Of a stretch of 64,000 bases of DNA, positions 28,732 through 39,725 are shown one piece after another (position 1 is the stretch's first letter; each line of letters starts with the position of its first letter). A program made the translations under genes and the position numbers. The stretch is from Rutpela maculata (Eukaryota; Arthropoda; Insecta; Coleoptera; Cerambycidae). A model generated the notes under the pieces. That model was not told where the DNA came from. It did no database searches and saw only the letters and a program-made list of their open reading frames with translations. Location of the stretch: the NCBI GenBank assembly GCA_936432065.2, contig OW386292.2:97793829-97857828 (forward strand), written 5' to 3'.

Positions 28732-30301
28732 GATGGAGCAGTTTTTTTTAGGTTTTTAGATATAAAATAAATGTAATAAATTAAGTTAATTAACACGTGG
28801 CGTAGAAAGTTGCTATGAAGGTATGCATATTTGGCAGATATTTTTCAGAAGATCCCGACGTAGCCGCCGCCGTCTGTTGGGAACAGAAAATATATTCTTT
28901 AGTTTAAATACTAAATAATAAATATTCATTTATTTATTTTTATTTACTCATTTAACGTCGGCCTATTTCCGCTACCAGCAGACGAGCTATATGGAAATTT
29001 TGCCGAAGAATAGGAATCTTTTACTTTCCTAATAGTCGGAGAGCCGGCCGTCAAATATCCTATGAATAAGATACATGAAAAACTTTGTGTGAGTGATTAG
29101 TACTACGACAGATCTAAAGGGAGCCACCTTTTATACGAGTTAATTTTGCTCGCGTCATGGAATCTTGACGTCACTTTCGGTTACGATTTTTAATGTTTTC
29201 TTAAGTCATAAAATACATGAATAAAATTTAACATGGTTTTAAAGTATACAATGAGATTATAGTAGGGTGTCAGATCTAATTCACCCGCAACCCCGAGGCA
29301 GCTTCGATTTTCTTTTTTTTTTTTTGTATTTTCTTAAGTCATCGAATACATCGATGTCTTTTTTTAAATTAAAGTATAAGGTTTCTAGTTATCAAAAAAA
29401 ATTGAGTGCCTCTTCTTATTTGCCCGCAACCTCCTGGCTACAAGCATAAGCTAAATCTTAAGTTATGATAATTTAGATAGTTAGTTAATTTATTTGCTAA
29501 TTAGTTTTTTTATATATCTAGGTAATTTATCATTTTTCTTTATTAATAAGCTCAATTCAATTCATTTAAATTAATCAATTATTTTGACATATAACTGATC
29601 AAAAAATGTTTATGCTCCACAATTTTAGTCATAGTACAATATAATGTACATATTGTGTTATAATTAGTAATTAGTAATAAGTATACTTTTTACTCCAAGA
29701 TACTAAATAGACTATTAATGCTATCTTCTTATTTTAATACTGATATGTTTTGATATTTCTTCAAAGACTGTTTATAGGTCTGGTTCGAAAAGTCAAATTT
29801 GTTGGGCGACTATTATTATTATTATCAGCAGTCATAGAGAGTTGTCCATGACAGTTTCGTTGAAGAATCCGAATAGTAAAAATAATTTCTCACATGAATG
29901 GAGGTGTACATTTATCAAAAATAAAAGGATAGCAAATTTGGAATTCAACCTAGTCAAGTGATATTTATGTTACGTGCAGTAACAATAACCTTTCAAGACT
30001 GGATATAAAGATCCAAATCACGAGATAAGTCCAGCTAATTTGAAGCTCCAGGAAAATAATAGGAACGTCCAGATTTGACTTTATGTTATCAAAAGCAGGT
30101 AATACACCAGGAATTGTCAGGTCTTTAGATTAGAAGGAGTAGCAGACACCGAGGGAGCTCAGACCCATTAAACGAGTCGGATGAGAAAGTAACCTTACAA
30201 ATTAATAAATAATTGAAATGTTTCGTTGTAGATAAAGTCTCGAGCAAAGACAATTTTAATTAAAGGCTTTGAATTTTAATTTTAAGGCATTTTATTCTTT
30301 T
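28732..30301. other. Spacer with a diverged duplication and ATT microsatellite
   Basis: No gene. About 29190-29305 and 29325-29445 resemble each other: both have TTTTCTTAAGTCAT and AATACAT, then TTTAAAGTAT-like strings and CCCGCAACC. A short (ATT)n run lies near 29812-29829. Confidence 0.5.
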
Positions 30302-30305
30302 GTTT
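30302..30305. repeat. TSD of solo LTR B (GTTT), left copy
   Basis: GTTT here and at 32103-32106, a perfect 4-bp duplication around LTR B. Confidence 0.85.
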
Positions 30306-32102
30306 TGTAGCATGCATATTGCTGTTTCATAAATTATAACATAATTTAACTCAAGCGTGAAAAACCGCGGAAATTTGAAATATTGTTTCCTTAATTTACT
30401 TCATAAACAAACACAACGGTATGCAACCAGAGTTACGTCTAAGCTGTACTCAAGGTAGCTGGGTATTCTAACTTAGCTTTAAGAGTGGAAAGGGTAAAGA
30501 GACGACACGATTTACATACTACGAATAAGCGAACAGAACTAAAAATTTCTCCGTTACATGAAGGTACTTCGTATCTTGTCTGCTAAATTTTTGAATAGTG
30601 ATGTGTCCTCATTAAACTTCTTTTTACGACTTCAACATCGAAAGGGTTGATAGTCCCTCTTCATTAACATGAAGCAGGCCAAATTGTTTTCACCGGTTTG
30701 ATCCTTAAGTAATTTATAAAGAAATAATTTTTTTTTTGTACCTTAAATTTGACAACGGCCATTTTGCAGCAAGTCACGCTTACACTTGATTTCTTTCCAG
30801 GGTTCTAAAGTTAGATGCAAATCTTCTAATATTAGATGCAAATCTCTTAAATTTGGATGCACATCGTAGATATGCATTTATTTTAATTTGGATTGGAAAC
30901 TTTAATTTTTCTTTAACCATCCAATGGGGTTGTCTTTCTTCTCCTCTACGTAATTAGAAGATGGAATGTACATATTAATCTAAGACAACTTTTTATGGAG
31001 ATCGCGACGATAGTATGGTAGAATAGATGTGATTTGTCCTTATGGAATTTCTGGATGCGTCGAATATAGTACTGGGAACTTCTTGACTTAATATTGGGCT
31101 CATTTAGAAATCAGCGATTACGTCAATGTGGGTTGGATTTTACCATCATCATCCCTCACTTGGAGTCACTACTTTAATTCACTAAGAATTCCAGATAAGT
31201 GTCGCAAATAAAATTTTTATCTAATTTTTTTTTATATATATCTCATATTTTTATGCTTTAATATTTTTAGAATTGGAAAGGTTTTTTTTTAACTATTTCC
31301 ATTTTCAATTTTATCTTTAATATGTTTTCAACGAACAGTTAGTATTTTCAATTATTATTAAGATGTAAATTATCGGCGTAACGTCTAATTAAAAACAAAT
31401 ATATAAAAAGTTCTGTAAAGACTTTGTGATCACAATTTCTACGAAACGCTTATATTTAAATAATAAATTTTGACCTTTAAACGCCATATTGTCGATTCAT
31501 GTTTAAGACAATATTTTAAATAATATCTACATAACATATTATCGTCCATTCTCGTTTTCTCTTTTGTACATAAATTTGTTTAATTTTTAAGGCCTCAGTT
31601 TAGTCGTTTCTAACAAAAACACATCCAGTTTGATTGGTTTATAATAAAATCAATTTTATAATCACATTGTCCACTTATTTCAGGTATTTTGAAACAAACT
31701 ATTTTGATACAAACCATTTTGATAATATCTTTAGGATTATTAATTTACACTCTTTTTTTAGTCAACAATTTATACTTTCTTGTAATCAAATTTCAGTTTT
31801 AGTGTAAATTACAAATATAGAAAGATTGGCGCCTCGCCTCTCTGGGAAAATTATCTTTATATAAGTCAAATTAACATCTTTTTAAGAAAAATTATAAAAA
31901 CATCTGTCATATATTAATTACAATCTATCAAACACGTAAAACCATTTGTAAAGTGTTTTCTGACCCATGACTCATCTGCCGAGTCTCTGAGCTACTGGGG
32001 TAGTAACATTTTTTTCTCTAAATAACATAAAGTTCAGTCTAAATCTCGGACACGTTACAAAAAAATAATTTATTCATTAAGCAGCGAGAATTAAATGTTA
32101 CA
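30306..32102. mobile_element. Solo LTR, copy B
   Basis: 1797 bp from TGTAGCATGCAT to ...ATGTTACA, same orientation as copies A and C. Shorter than A mainly by losses in the minisatellite and in the 31700-31780 region. Perfect GTTT TSD. Confidence 0.9.
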
Positions 32103-32106
32103 GTTT

Positions 32107-32515
32107 GTAAAATCTCCTAATCATTTTATGTTAATACATTGTTTAATTATTCATGAGCTTAACATTGCTTTATTAAAACCCCATATTCATTCATGTATAA
32201 CCATGAACTCGCTCCTGGGATTAGAGCAACTATTTGCAGGCAATGCGCAATTGATTCATGCTCATAACTAGGTTATACCAACAGATATTGGCGTCCACGG
32301 CATAAAAATAAATAATAATAATAATAATTTAGAAATAATCTGAATTTATTTTCAACAAAAAATAATTTTCAATTCATAAAAGTTTATCATTTCAAGAATC
32401 ATTCTGGGCAAGAGTTTTGATTAGTAATTTTCAAATCGTCAAAATTTAAATACAAACTCATAGTTGTAATTTTCTGTTAGGAGCTCAGGGGGTTGGTGAA
32501 AATAGAAAAGTAACT
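32107..32515. other. Spacer, no gene seen
   Basis: AT-rich, with an (AAT)n run near 32308-32326. Confidence 0.4.
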
Positions 32516-33590
32516 TTTATAAGTGATTGTAACGAAAATTGTGAAAGATTCGAATCTAAAATTACTAAATTAAAAATACACAATTTTAGTTCAGAATATC
32601 TGAAAAGAATTGTCAAAAGTACTGATGGTAGTAAACAAACGATCATGAGGATAGAACGTGAGATTTTTGACAGATTATTGGCACTTGCTTTACATAAAAA
32701 AAATCGATATTGAATGTTGTCTGTTTTATCCAGTAGCACTAGCACTGGAACAATGTGGTACATTGTTCCAGTGCACGGGTGAAAAGAATAAAACAGACAA
32801 ATCAGTTTTAGTTAAAAAAAATCAAAAATTTTATTGAACCGGAATTTTCATCTAATATAAATATAAAGTTAATTGATGGATTTTTAGTTTTTCCATAAAC
32901 TAGGACCAGCAATGCCTCAAACATTCGGAAGAATTGCTGAATTCATTTAAAAGAACATTGTAATACCACAGACTCTCAAATACATATCACTTTTGACAGA
33001 TATGTGTTTCCCTCTATTAAAGAAATTGAGAGAATAGACAGACATGACATTGACGTTCCCTACAGCATTGCTGAGCCATCTCAAAGTAGATCTAACGACT
33101 TTAATAAAAGCCTAAAAAGTAAAAAATTTAAAGAAGCTTTAATAGAATTTTTAGGACAACATTGGGAGAATCCCGATATGGCAACCATTTTGGGTGATAA
33201 AAAAATATCTAACTGTCAATACTAAATGCTATTCATATTTTTCAAACCAAAATAAAGTGGTTAAAACAGAGGAGGTATTTGAGTGTACACATGAAGAGGC
33301 TGACACTAGAATATTTTATCATAAAAATAAATGTCCTGAGAATTCTATTATGATTAAACCATCAGATACAGATGTTTTAATCATATTATTGGGAAATATT
33401 TTTCAGTTGCTACGTTTTGAAATTTGGTTAAGTTCCGGTAACAAAGCAACTGATAATAATTAATTGCACTAAACTGGCAAATATATTAGGTCAGAATCTG
33501 AGCAATGCATTGCCAAGTTTCCACGCATACACAGGTTGCGATTATATGGCTAGTTTTTATAAAATGGGTAAAGTAGGTAAAAAGAACATC
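32516..33590 (+). pseudogene. Remnant of a repeated metazoan protein family, function unknown
   Basis: The reading passes through several frames: a C-E-R-F start, P-S-I-K-E-I-E-R near 33006, F-K-E-A-L-I-E-F-L and H-W-E-N-P-D-M-A up to 33190, then T-H-E-E-A-D-T-R-I-F-Y-H and S-D-T-D-V-L-I-I-L-L (33285-33390), and A-L-P-S-F-H-A-Y-T-G-C-D-Y (near 33510-33550). I recall this order (HEEADT...SDTDVL...FTGCD) from many-copy insect and cnidarian proteins of uncertain role, probably encoded by mobile elements. The two acidic motifs could bind metal. Frameshifts and stops make it dead. Assignment to a named superfamily is open. Confidence 0.55.
32717..32800. repeat. 84-bp two-step hairpin
   Basis: Inner arms 32742-32756 and 32760-32774 are 15-bp perfect inverse matches around a 3-base loop. 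Outer arms 32717-32729 and 32788-32800 are 13-bp perfect matches (TTGTCTGTTTTAT and its complement). It lies inside the unassigned pseudogene. Confidence 0.9.
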
Positions 33591-33974
33591 AACATAACAA
33601 TATAAATGAAAAACGACATAAATTAAAAAAAAACTATATTAAGTAACCCACGATCTTAAGGCTCCCGTAAAACTGAGTAATCATTAGCAATTACAGTGTT
33701 ACCACATTGTTCCAAAAAAGAAAAAAATTACGGTGCAGTACCAGAAGGGCGGTGATATAATTATGATCGAACTTCACTTAAGTTCGTTTAATCATGAATT
33801 ATGTGAAGGCGTTTTCTTAGCTGAAAATTTAGCTAGACCTAATAAACTAATCAAATCTACTGATCAAAATATTAAATATCAGACATGAGGAAGTTCTAAA
33901 AAAGTTAGAAGAATAGGACTATGCGAATTTAGAAATAATAAAAATATTTCAGTCGATAGAGCGAATCAATGTAT
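33591..33974. other. Degenerate sequence, probably LTR-element pol
   Basis: No clear frame. It leads into the pol-like fragment at 33975. Confidence 0.35.
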
Positions 33975-34250
33975 TATTAAATACAATTCAGGTAGACCAT
34001 CTAAGTAAAGTAAAAATGTACTTTAAGAAAAATTTGTGTTAAATATTCTGATCTGTTTCAATTGGAAGGAGATCCATTAACAACCACTAATATTTTATAA
34101 GGTAAAAATAAGACTAAATACATCTGCTAGACGTGTGATTGATGAAATGTTAAAACAGGGAATTATTGAAGAAACAAAGTCAAAATGTCAGCACCTTTGC
34201 TGATTGTTCAAAAAAAGGTTGATCATAGACTTGTCCGATATGTATAAGTC
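33975..34250 (+). pseudogene. LTR-retrotransposon pol scrap (before RT core)
   Basis: Reads Y-S-D-L-F-Q-L-E-G-D-P-L-T-T-T-N, then R-R-V-I-D-E-M-L-K-Q-G-I-I-E-E and S-A-P-L-L-I-V-Q-K-K. This is the linker and first RT segment of gypsy-type pol ('LF...D.L', 'LL..GIIE.S.S.W.SP...V.KK'). An internal piece is missing between the two motifs. RT palm motifs are absent. Confidence 0.65.
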
Positions 34251-34560
34251 AATCCGCCATCTTGGAAAAAAATAGAAAATGTTATGTATGTTAAAATATT
34301 TATAATATATTCCTTTCTGTCAGCAAAGTTCTACATCAGTCTGGCTACACTGAGGGACAAAGAAGGAAGTGATGCGTTTTCATGGTCTCCGACTAAATTT
34401 TCAGACCAAGTGTTTTAAATAATTTCTTATTGGCATTAAAAGAGGAGCAATAATTTTTTTTGTAAGTAAAATGTTTTAGAATGTTATAATCATAGATTTT
34501 ACTGTATTTTTAGTAGATTTTATAAAAAAATAACCTAATTTATTTTTATTACTTCGACGC
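34251..34560. other. Spacer, no gene seen
   Basis: AT-rich, no recognisable element. Confidence 0.4.
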
Positions 34561-34579
34561 AGCTTCATACATAAACAAA

Positions 34580-34612
34580 GGGGACACTTTCGTTCGTATA
34601 CGAATGTGCCCC
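34580..34612. repeat. 33-bp near-palindrome at 5' side of deleted pogo
   Basis: GGGGACACTTTCG...CGAATGTGCCCC, arms with a few mismatches around GTATAC. It lies 25 bases before the ATG of the pogo-like remnant and could be a terminal or sub-terminal motif. Confidence 0.7.
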
Positions 34613-34636
34613 ATATGTAGGTAATATTTTCTTTTT

Positions 34637-35077
34637 ATGGTAAGAACATACAAAAGAAAAAGGACTTATTCTAGTAATATAAAATTCGAAGTAAAACTTC
34701 CCGCGAAGGCGAACCTCGTTCACTTGGATCAAAGTATACGTCTTGTCAAGTATTCTCAATTGAAGTAGAATCACAGTTATATTACACCTGAAAAAAATAG
34801 ACTTGAGGAGATTCGAAGAGCTAAAGAAATGACGAGAATGGAGAAAGAGAGACGACTGAAAGCTAAGGAGATAAAACGTCCAAGAAAATATAATGCAAAG
34901 ATGAGAAGGTCGTCTGAGAGTAGTAGTACGTCAGATATTACTGTCAGACTGAGGGAAAGTTCTAATTCAAGTTTTAATATAGATGAAGAGTACGATCAGT
35001 TTCTAGAAAAACCTGTATCTATAATACCTGAAAATATCCGGAAAATTGTACATTCGTATAATTTTCCGCTTTTGTAA
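34637..35077 (+). pseudogene. Internally deleted pogo-like transposase
   Basis: ATG at 34637 gives M-V-R-T-Y-K-R-K-R-T-Y, close to the start of the pogo-like protein at 14803 (M-R-T-Y-K-K-K). After a stop near 34769 the frame from about 34790 is a K/R/E-rich helix (E-K-N-R-L-E-E-I-R-R-A-K) and an S/D-rich acidic stretch, like the linker of the copy at 16295. The helix-turn-helix and whole catalytic core are missing, so this is a non-autonomous deletion derivative of a related but different family. Confidence 0.55.
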
Positions 35078-36185
35078 GAAATATTCTTGTTCATTTACGT
35101 GTTGATTTATTATTTCATTTGGATATTTTTATTGTAGCTGTATATATAATCTATCCATTGATACAAAATAGCGTACTGTTAAAAGTATTTAACACAGCTC
35201 AAGAGAAATTACGAAACTATACGAAGGGTGGCTCCTTTCCCTTATCGAGGAGGCATTGTGCCACTTTTCTTTTTTTTCGATTGTAGGTTCTTTTAGGTAC
35301 TTTAATGAGATAAAGTTCAATTTTTTTTATTTTCAAAAATGCATTTTCTTGAAAATAAAAAAAACTGAACTTTATCCCCTTAAAGAACCTAAAAGAATTT
35401 ACCACACATCACGTAAATGTTAAAATAATAATAATTTTTGTCATTGTCAAATTTAAAATATTTCTGTTCAATCATTTTTCCAAACACTAGTAGAAAAGAA
35501 TCATATGTGAAACATGTTGGAAAAGTCTTTTTATTAACTAGTTGTACAAATAGCACTGTTGTTTAATTTGCACACAGTTGATTATTTTATGCATTAGTGA
35601 AAAAAGGCTCACTTTACGCAGTTTTAACATTACATAAAATAGTATCTAATGCACTGCTGTAGAAAAAACAATTTTAATTTGTTTGATTGTGACAATGACA
35701 TATTTTCCTATGAAGGGTTAAGGCCACTGAATAGCCACAGTTAGTACATTTAGTAAGAAACAGGTACATCATAGGTATCTAATAGTGTGGCTATTGGCGT
35801 CCTGAGGATTTTTTAGTTTTTCTTAATAATAAATTCGAACCATGACCTAGTCTCCATTAAATACATGAGAACTGGGCATGATCGATCCAAACCTAGCTTT
35901 TAGGGCGGAATTAATTGAGCAATTCTTTGCATATTGAATTTATAGTAGAATGTAAGTATTGATATTTTTTCAAAATTAAACCTTATAAATGTTTGAAGAG
36001 TCCTTATTTCATCTCGTGTTGCCTATGTATAGTGTTCTATATATTCATAAATATATGATAAAGTATCGTAACGTGAAAAACTTACGGTTTCCTTCAGCCA
36101 TAACTTATATAATTTTACAATCATTTTTTTCAATGTCATTTATTGATTCATGTATGTTAAATTTAAAATACACCTATTATTTCAG
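35078..36185. other. Spacer with a hairpin
   Basis: No gene. Holds the hairpin at 35285-35397; the rest is AT-rich without features I can support. Confidence 0.4.
35285..35397. repeat. Hairpin with about 50-bp arms
   Basis: Left arm 35285-35336 contains AGATAAAGTTCA and T-rich sequence; right arm 35349-35397 contains TGAACTTTATC and ends AACCTAAAAGAA. Loop about 12 bases. Arms match with a few mismatches and one small gap. Likely a MITE or a MITE end. Confidence 0.85.
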
Positions 36186-36187
36186 AT

Positions 36188-36386
36188 ATAATCGAACACG
36201 ATAAATGGCAAAATGCAGAAGAACATTTACAACAGGCAAGTAAGAAGATAAAAAGACCCGCCCCAACTTTCCAAGGGAAAACAAATTTAGGTCAGAGTAG
36301 TTCATATGAAAAACAAAAAATTGACAATTTAAAATTAGAAGAGGGGAAATGCGAAGTTCAAAGAACCGTCTTTGTCTTGTCTTAAC
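36188..36386 (+). other. Open stretch after a splice-acceptor-like site, unknown
   Basis: After CTATTATTTCAG, about 65 codons are open to a stop at 36384: acid/base-rich, E-H-D-K-W-Q-N-A-E-E-H, then K-K-I-K-R-P-A-P-T-F. This looks more protein-like than the surrounding AT-rich DNA, but no family is recognised. It could be an exon of an unrecognised host or transposon gene. Confidence 0.3.
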
Positions 36387-36418
36387 GTCTTTTAAAAGGC
36401 TTAACACAATAGTATATT

Positions 36419-36514
36419 CTGTAACAAGGTTAGAATGAAAATTCATTACGAGTGGAAGATTCCGAACGTGAGCGAAAGCAAGTAGATCTAATTTTCATTC
36501 TAACCGAGTAACAG
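36419..36514. repeat. Hairpin with 25-bp arms
   Basis: 36419-36443 (CTGTAACAAGGTTAGAATGA...) and 36490-36514 are inverse matches with four mismatches; loop 46 bases with mixed composition. Confidence 0.85.
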
Positions 36515-36686
36515 ACTGTATTTTCTCCATTAGACCATTAGTAAAAAAAACAATTAAATCTGAACAAAACAAGTTATTTACTGAAACAATTATATTACAT
36601 TGTATTAATATTTATATTTATAGTGTTTGTACAATTACTGAATTGACACTGACAGTTTTGACATCCACGGCAATCTATGTATTTCG

Positions 36687-36694
36687 TTGAGCAT
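36687..36694. repeat. 8-bp TSD of hAT-like element, left copy
   Basis: TTGAGCAT here; TTGAGCAC at 39718-39725. Seven of eight match. An 8-bp duplication is the hAT standard. Confidence 0.8.
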
Positions 36695-37144
36695 TAGGGT
36701 GGCCCATTTTTGTCGAAATCGAAATTTTTTATTTCTCACCCGTGCAAATGGTTCCATTTGAAGAAAAAACAGTCCCCTCAAAATGTTATTGAGGCAAATT
36801 GAAGGCAAGGGGTGCCGCAGAATGCATTATTATGCAATAATAAAAGTAAATGGAATTATTTACATTCTTTGGTTGATGCATTGTTTTTTTTTTTTAATCA
36901 GCAACATTTATCTTTAGAATGACTAATCAAGTCATACAAATATCAAAGACATTATCTGTTGTGACTATGACATGTGTCATACTACTGTAAATTTGTAGTC
37001 TAAGAAAACTAGACTAGAAGTTTTTGAAATAAAACTCTCGTTTTATCTTTGTGTATTTTATTAGGAAACGTTTTTTTCATACATAGTACCAAATATTATC
37101 CTAAATCTACAAGACATATAGTAATAAAAACAATATTTTTTGCA

Positions 37145-39360
37145 CTAGGCCAAAGCATGCGACAGGGTTTCTTTTTTTACATTTGGAAACTGTGATTTAT
37201 AATCATTTACAACTTGGAGTAAAAACTGTTTTTGGTCTTCATTTTTTGTTAAAATGTCATTATAGTCAGTAATAAGTTTGATTCCTCTCTCAGCGGCATC
37301 ATTTACAACTTTAATTTTGTTTACAATATTGAAACATCGGATATAACTTTCATTTTCCCTCCATGTTGTTGGATCATTTTCCAAAAATTCCATAGATAAA
37401 CCTAATTTTTGAAAAAACTGTTTAGTGTTCTCGCATATGAAGTCCTGAATTTCCTTGTTTTCAACGTCAGTAATGTTACTAATCATAAGTCGTTTAATAC
37501 CCTCTTGATTTGGTACTTTCCTATTCAAAGCTTTAACCATTTCTCTATTAGTGGTAACTGAAATATCGTCATCAAAGAAAGATAAGCCAACATTTACTGA
37601 ATTAAGGTACCACAAATGGTTCACTATTTTCCTACTTGCGGCTTGAGATATTTCTTTGACAATATTTTGATAATTAATGAGTTCTTTACAAAAGTCTAAG
37701 TCATGAAGCGGTGCTTTACTAGCAAATGACGCTGTAAACCAGGCCTTTACATAAACCTTTACAATAAAGAGACATATATCTTCAATACCTATTTTTTCTT
37801 TTTTAGTTAGTTGGAACTGATCTTGGAAAAAAAATATTTTTAGACAGTAAATGGCTTTGGCCATCCAACGTGCATGATGAAATGCCCCTGGTTGATAGAA
37901 TGTCGTGTGAGTGGGCTCTTCTTCAACAAAAAGTTTAGAAAGCATTAAAAATTCTTTATAATCATCACGAGGCTGTTGCAAAGTTAAAGCTGCATTTAGA
38001 AACTTTACAATTTCGGCTTTAACTGGTTGTAAAATGTGTTTAATTTTTGATAACCTGAAATCCAGTTTTTAGTTTATTTTGATCTATTTTAGGCCAAAAT
38101 TCCCTAAAACGTTTAAATAGTGGCACATTTGGACCAGATGAGGAAGGCATTTTTGTGTCAAACACACTTCTCAAAACCACTTCAAAAATATGATGTCTAC
38201 AAGGAAAATATAGAATATCTCTTTCTAATTTTTGTTGCAATAGTGTAGCTGCCCCATTTATATAACCCATATTTGATGCTGTTGTGTCACAACACAAAGC
38301 TATTACCTTTTCGTCCAAATTCCATTCACAAAGCACATCATAAACTGCTTCAGTCTGTTCTCTTCCAGTTGAATTGGGCAAAGCTGGTACTCCAAGTAGT
38401 TGTTCAATATCTCCACTAGTAACTAAGATAGCAAGTCTATCGATATTTCCCATTCCAGTGAGAGAAGGTAAAAGTTTTCCATCCCAATGGATGACTGGGG
38501 CCGGCAATTCAGAATTACCGAAGGCAGTTTTTAATATTTCAGCTCTTTCTTCGCGGATGCGTTGTCTAGAGCGCTGAAGTGTGGTTCTGCTGATGGACAA
38601 AGATGTGGTGTCATGTCCTAGTGCTTCTGCTACTGCCGTCAAAATATGGACTCCATACCTGTCGCTTATTTTGCAAGCATCAAATGCAGCGGCTATTTTT
38701 GGTGTGATGATGTTACATGTTCCATACAATCTCCTCTTTTTTGGCTGTGACGGGCCAGGCTGGTCTTGTAACAACTCTTCTTGGGCTTCGATTATTTCAT
38801 CTTCATTTTCGTTGGAGTCGGCTGAATTACTACTTGATGATGGACAGGTGATGTTTCCTCTAATCTAGCTTTTTCTTGTTGACTTCGTTGCATTCGTTCG
38901 GATAATTTCTGTAATTTCTCCTCAGCTGATTTTTCTTGAGAAATAAGTTGGTAATCAATACCATGCATAAATCCAGGACGTCCCTTTTTTCTTTGGTTAA
39001 TTAAAAACTGCTTATCTTCATCTATTTTCATCAACTCCAATGCATTTGCATGAGAAATGTCAAAAAGATCGTCCAATTTTTCAACGAAATTTTTTTCTTT
39101 ACTCCCGCACTGGCCCTTTTAGCCGATTTTTGTAAGTTCCTCCACTCTGCATAAAGTTTATCCAATGAAAATCCTGACGTGTCAGAATGCGAGCTTTATC
39201 CCAAAAAACTGACACATCTTTTATTGTTAATTTAGCACTTTCATGTACACTTAGCTTCACTTCACGAATGTTATAAAAGAGCACTTGTTATAAAAGAGCA
39301 AAGTATCCTTTCGTAAGGATCTAACATCAGTCATCGTTAAATGTTTTTTCAAAAAGGAAC
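37145..39360 (-). pseudogene. Transposase of the hAT-like element, frameshifted
   Basis: Read right to left in four frames: 39360-39099 (N-terminus with D-V-S-V-F-W-D-K-A), 39100-38792 (coiled, F-D-I-S-H-A-N-A and G-R-P-G-F), 38830-38040 (catalytic region), and 38030-37145 (helical C-terminus, R-W-M-A-K-A-I-Y). Candidate acidic residues are in H-W-D-G-K (D at 38481-38483) and C-C-D-T-T-A-S-N (D at 38286-38288), followed by P-C-R-H-H-I-F-E, a C/DxxH-like motif. Stops are few: about three small indels plus a 17-bp duplication separate the frames, so the copy died recently. I recall close relatives as many-copy unnamed proteins in arthropods. Confidence 0.7.
39270..39303. repeat. 17-bp tandem microduplication in transposase
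   Basis: GTTATAAAAGAGCACTT and the same start again 17 bases later (39270 and 39287). Because 17 is not a multiple of three, it shifts the transposase frame near its N-terminus. Confidence 0.85.
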
Positions 39361-39725
39361 GTATGCTAGAACTTATAATGTCACCACTGTAAAAAACAAT
39401 TGCAAACTGACATAAAAACCTACCGTAGGTGCATTATATTTCCAAACTTCCAAAACAAATAATTTCTAGGAAATAATTACACCAATAAAACATTATGAGA
39501 AAAGAGGTAGATATTTGTATTTTAAGTAAAATTTAAGTGTATTACCGTAATAAAATCTTATCTACAAATTTCTACCTGAATGCGGCACGGGTTACCGTTC
39601 ACCGAATTATCTGAAACTTTGACATAAATTATTCCTAGTATAATAGTATATTTTCGTGGGGTGAGACTTAAAAAATACGCAAAAAAAATTCACCCCCTAT
39701 AGAGATGGGCCACCCTATTGAGCAC

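Larger units (their letters stand above)
36695..39717 (-). mobile_element. hAT-like DNA transposon, complete ends
   Basis: 3023 bp between perfect 13-bp inverted repeats TAGGGTGGCCCAT / ATGGGCCACCCTA and 8-bp TSDs. The ends fit the hAT consensus YARNG. One frameshifted transposase gene lies on the minus strand. Superfamily is called from ends and TSD; the protein itself is not a classical hobo/Ac type. Confidence 0.75.

Noticed and set aside
34251..34560. Possible CRISPR-like or satellite periodicity in AT-rich spacers
   Set aside because: No regular repeats with unique spacers; the window is eukaryotic in character.
38374..38868. Plus-strand open stretches in the hAT-like element
   Set aside because: Shadows of the minus-strand transposase.
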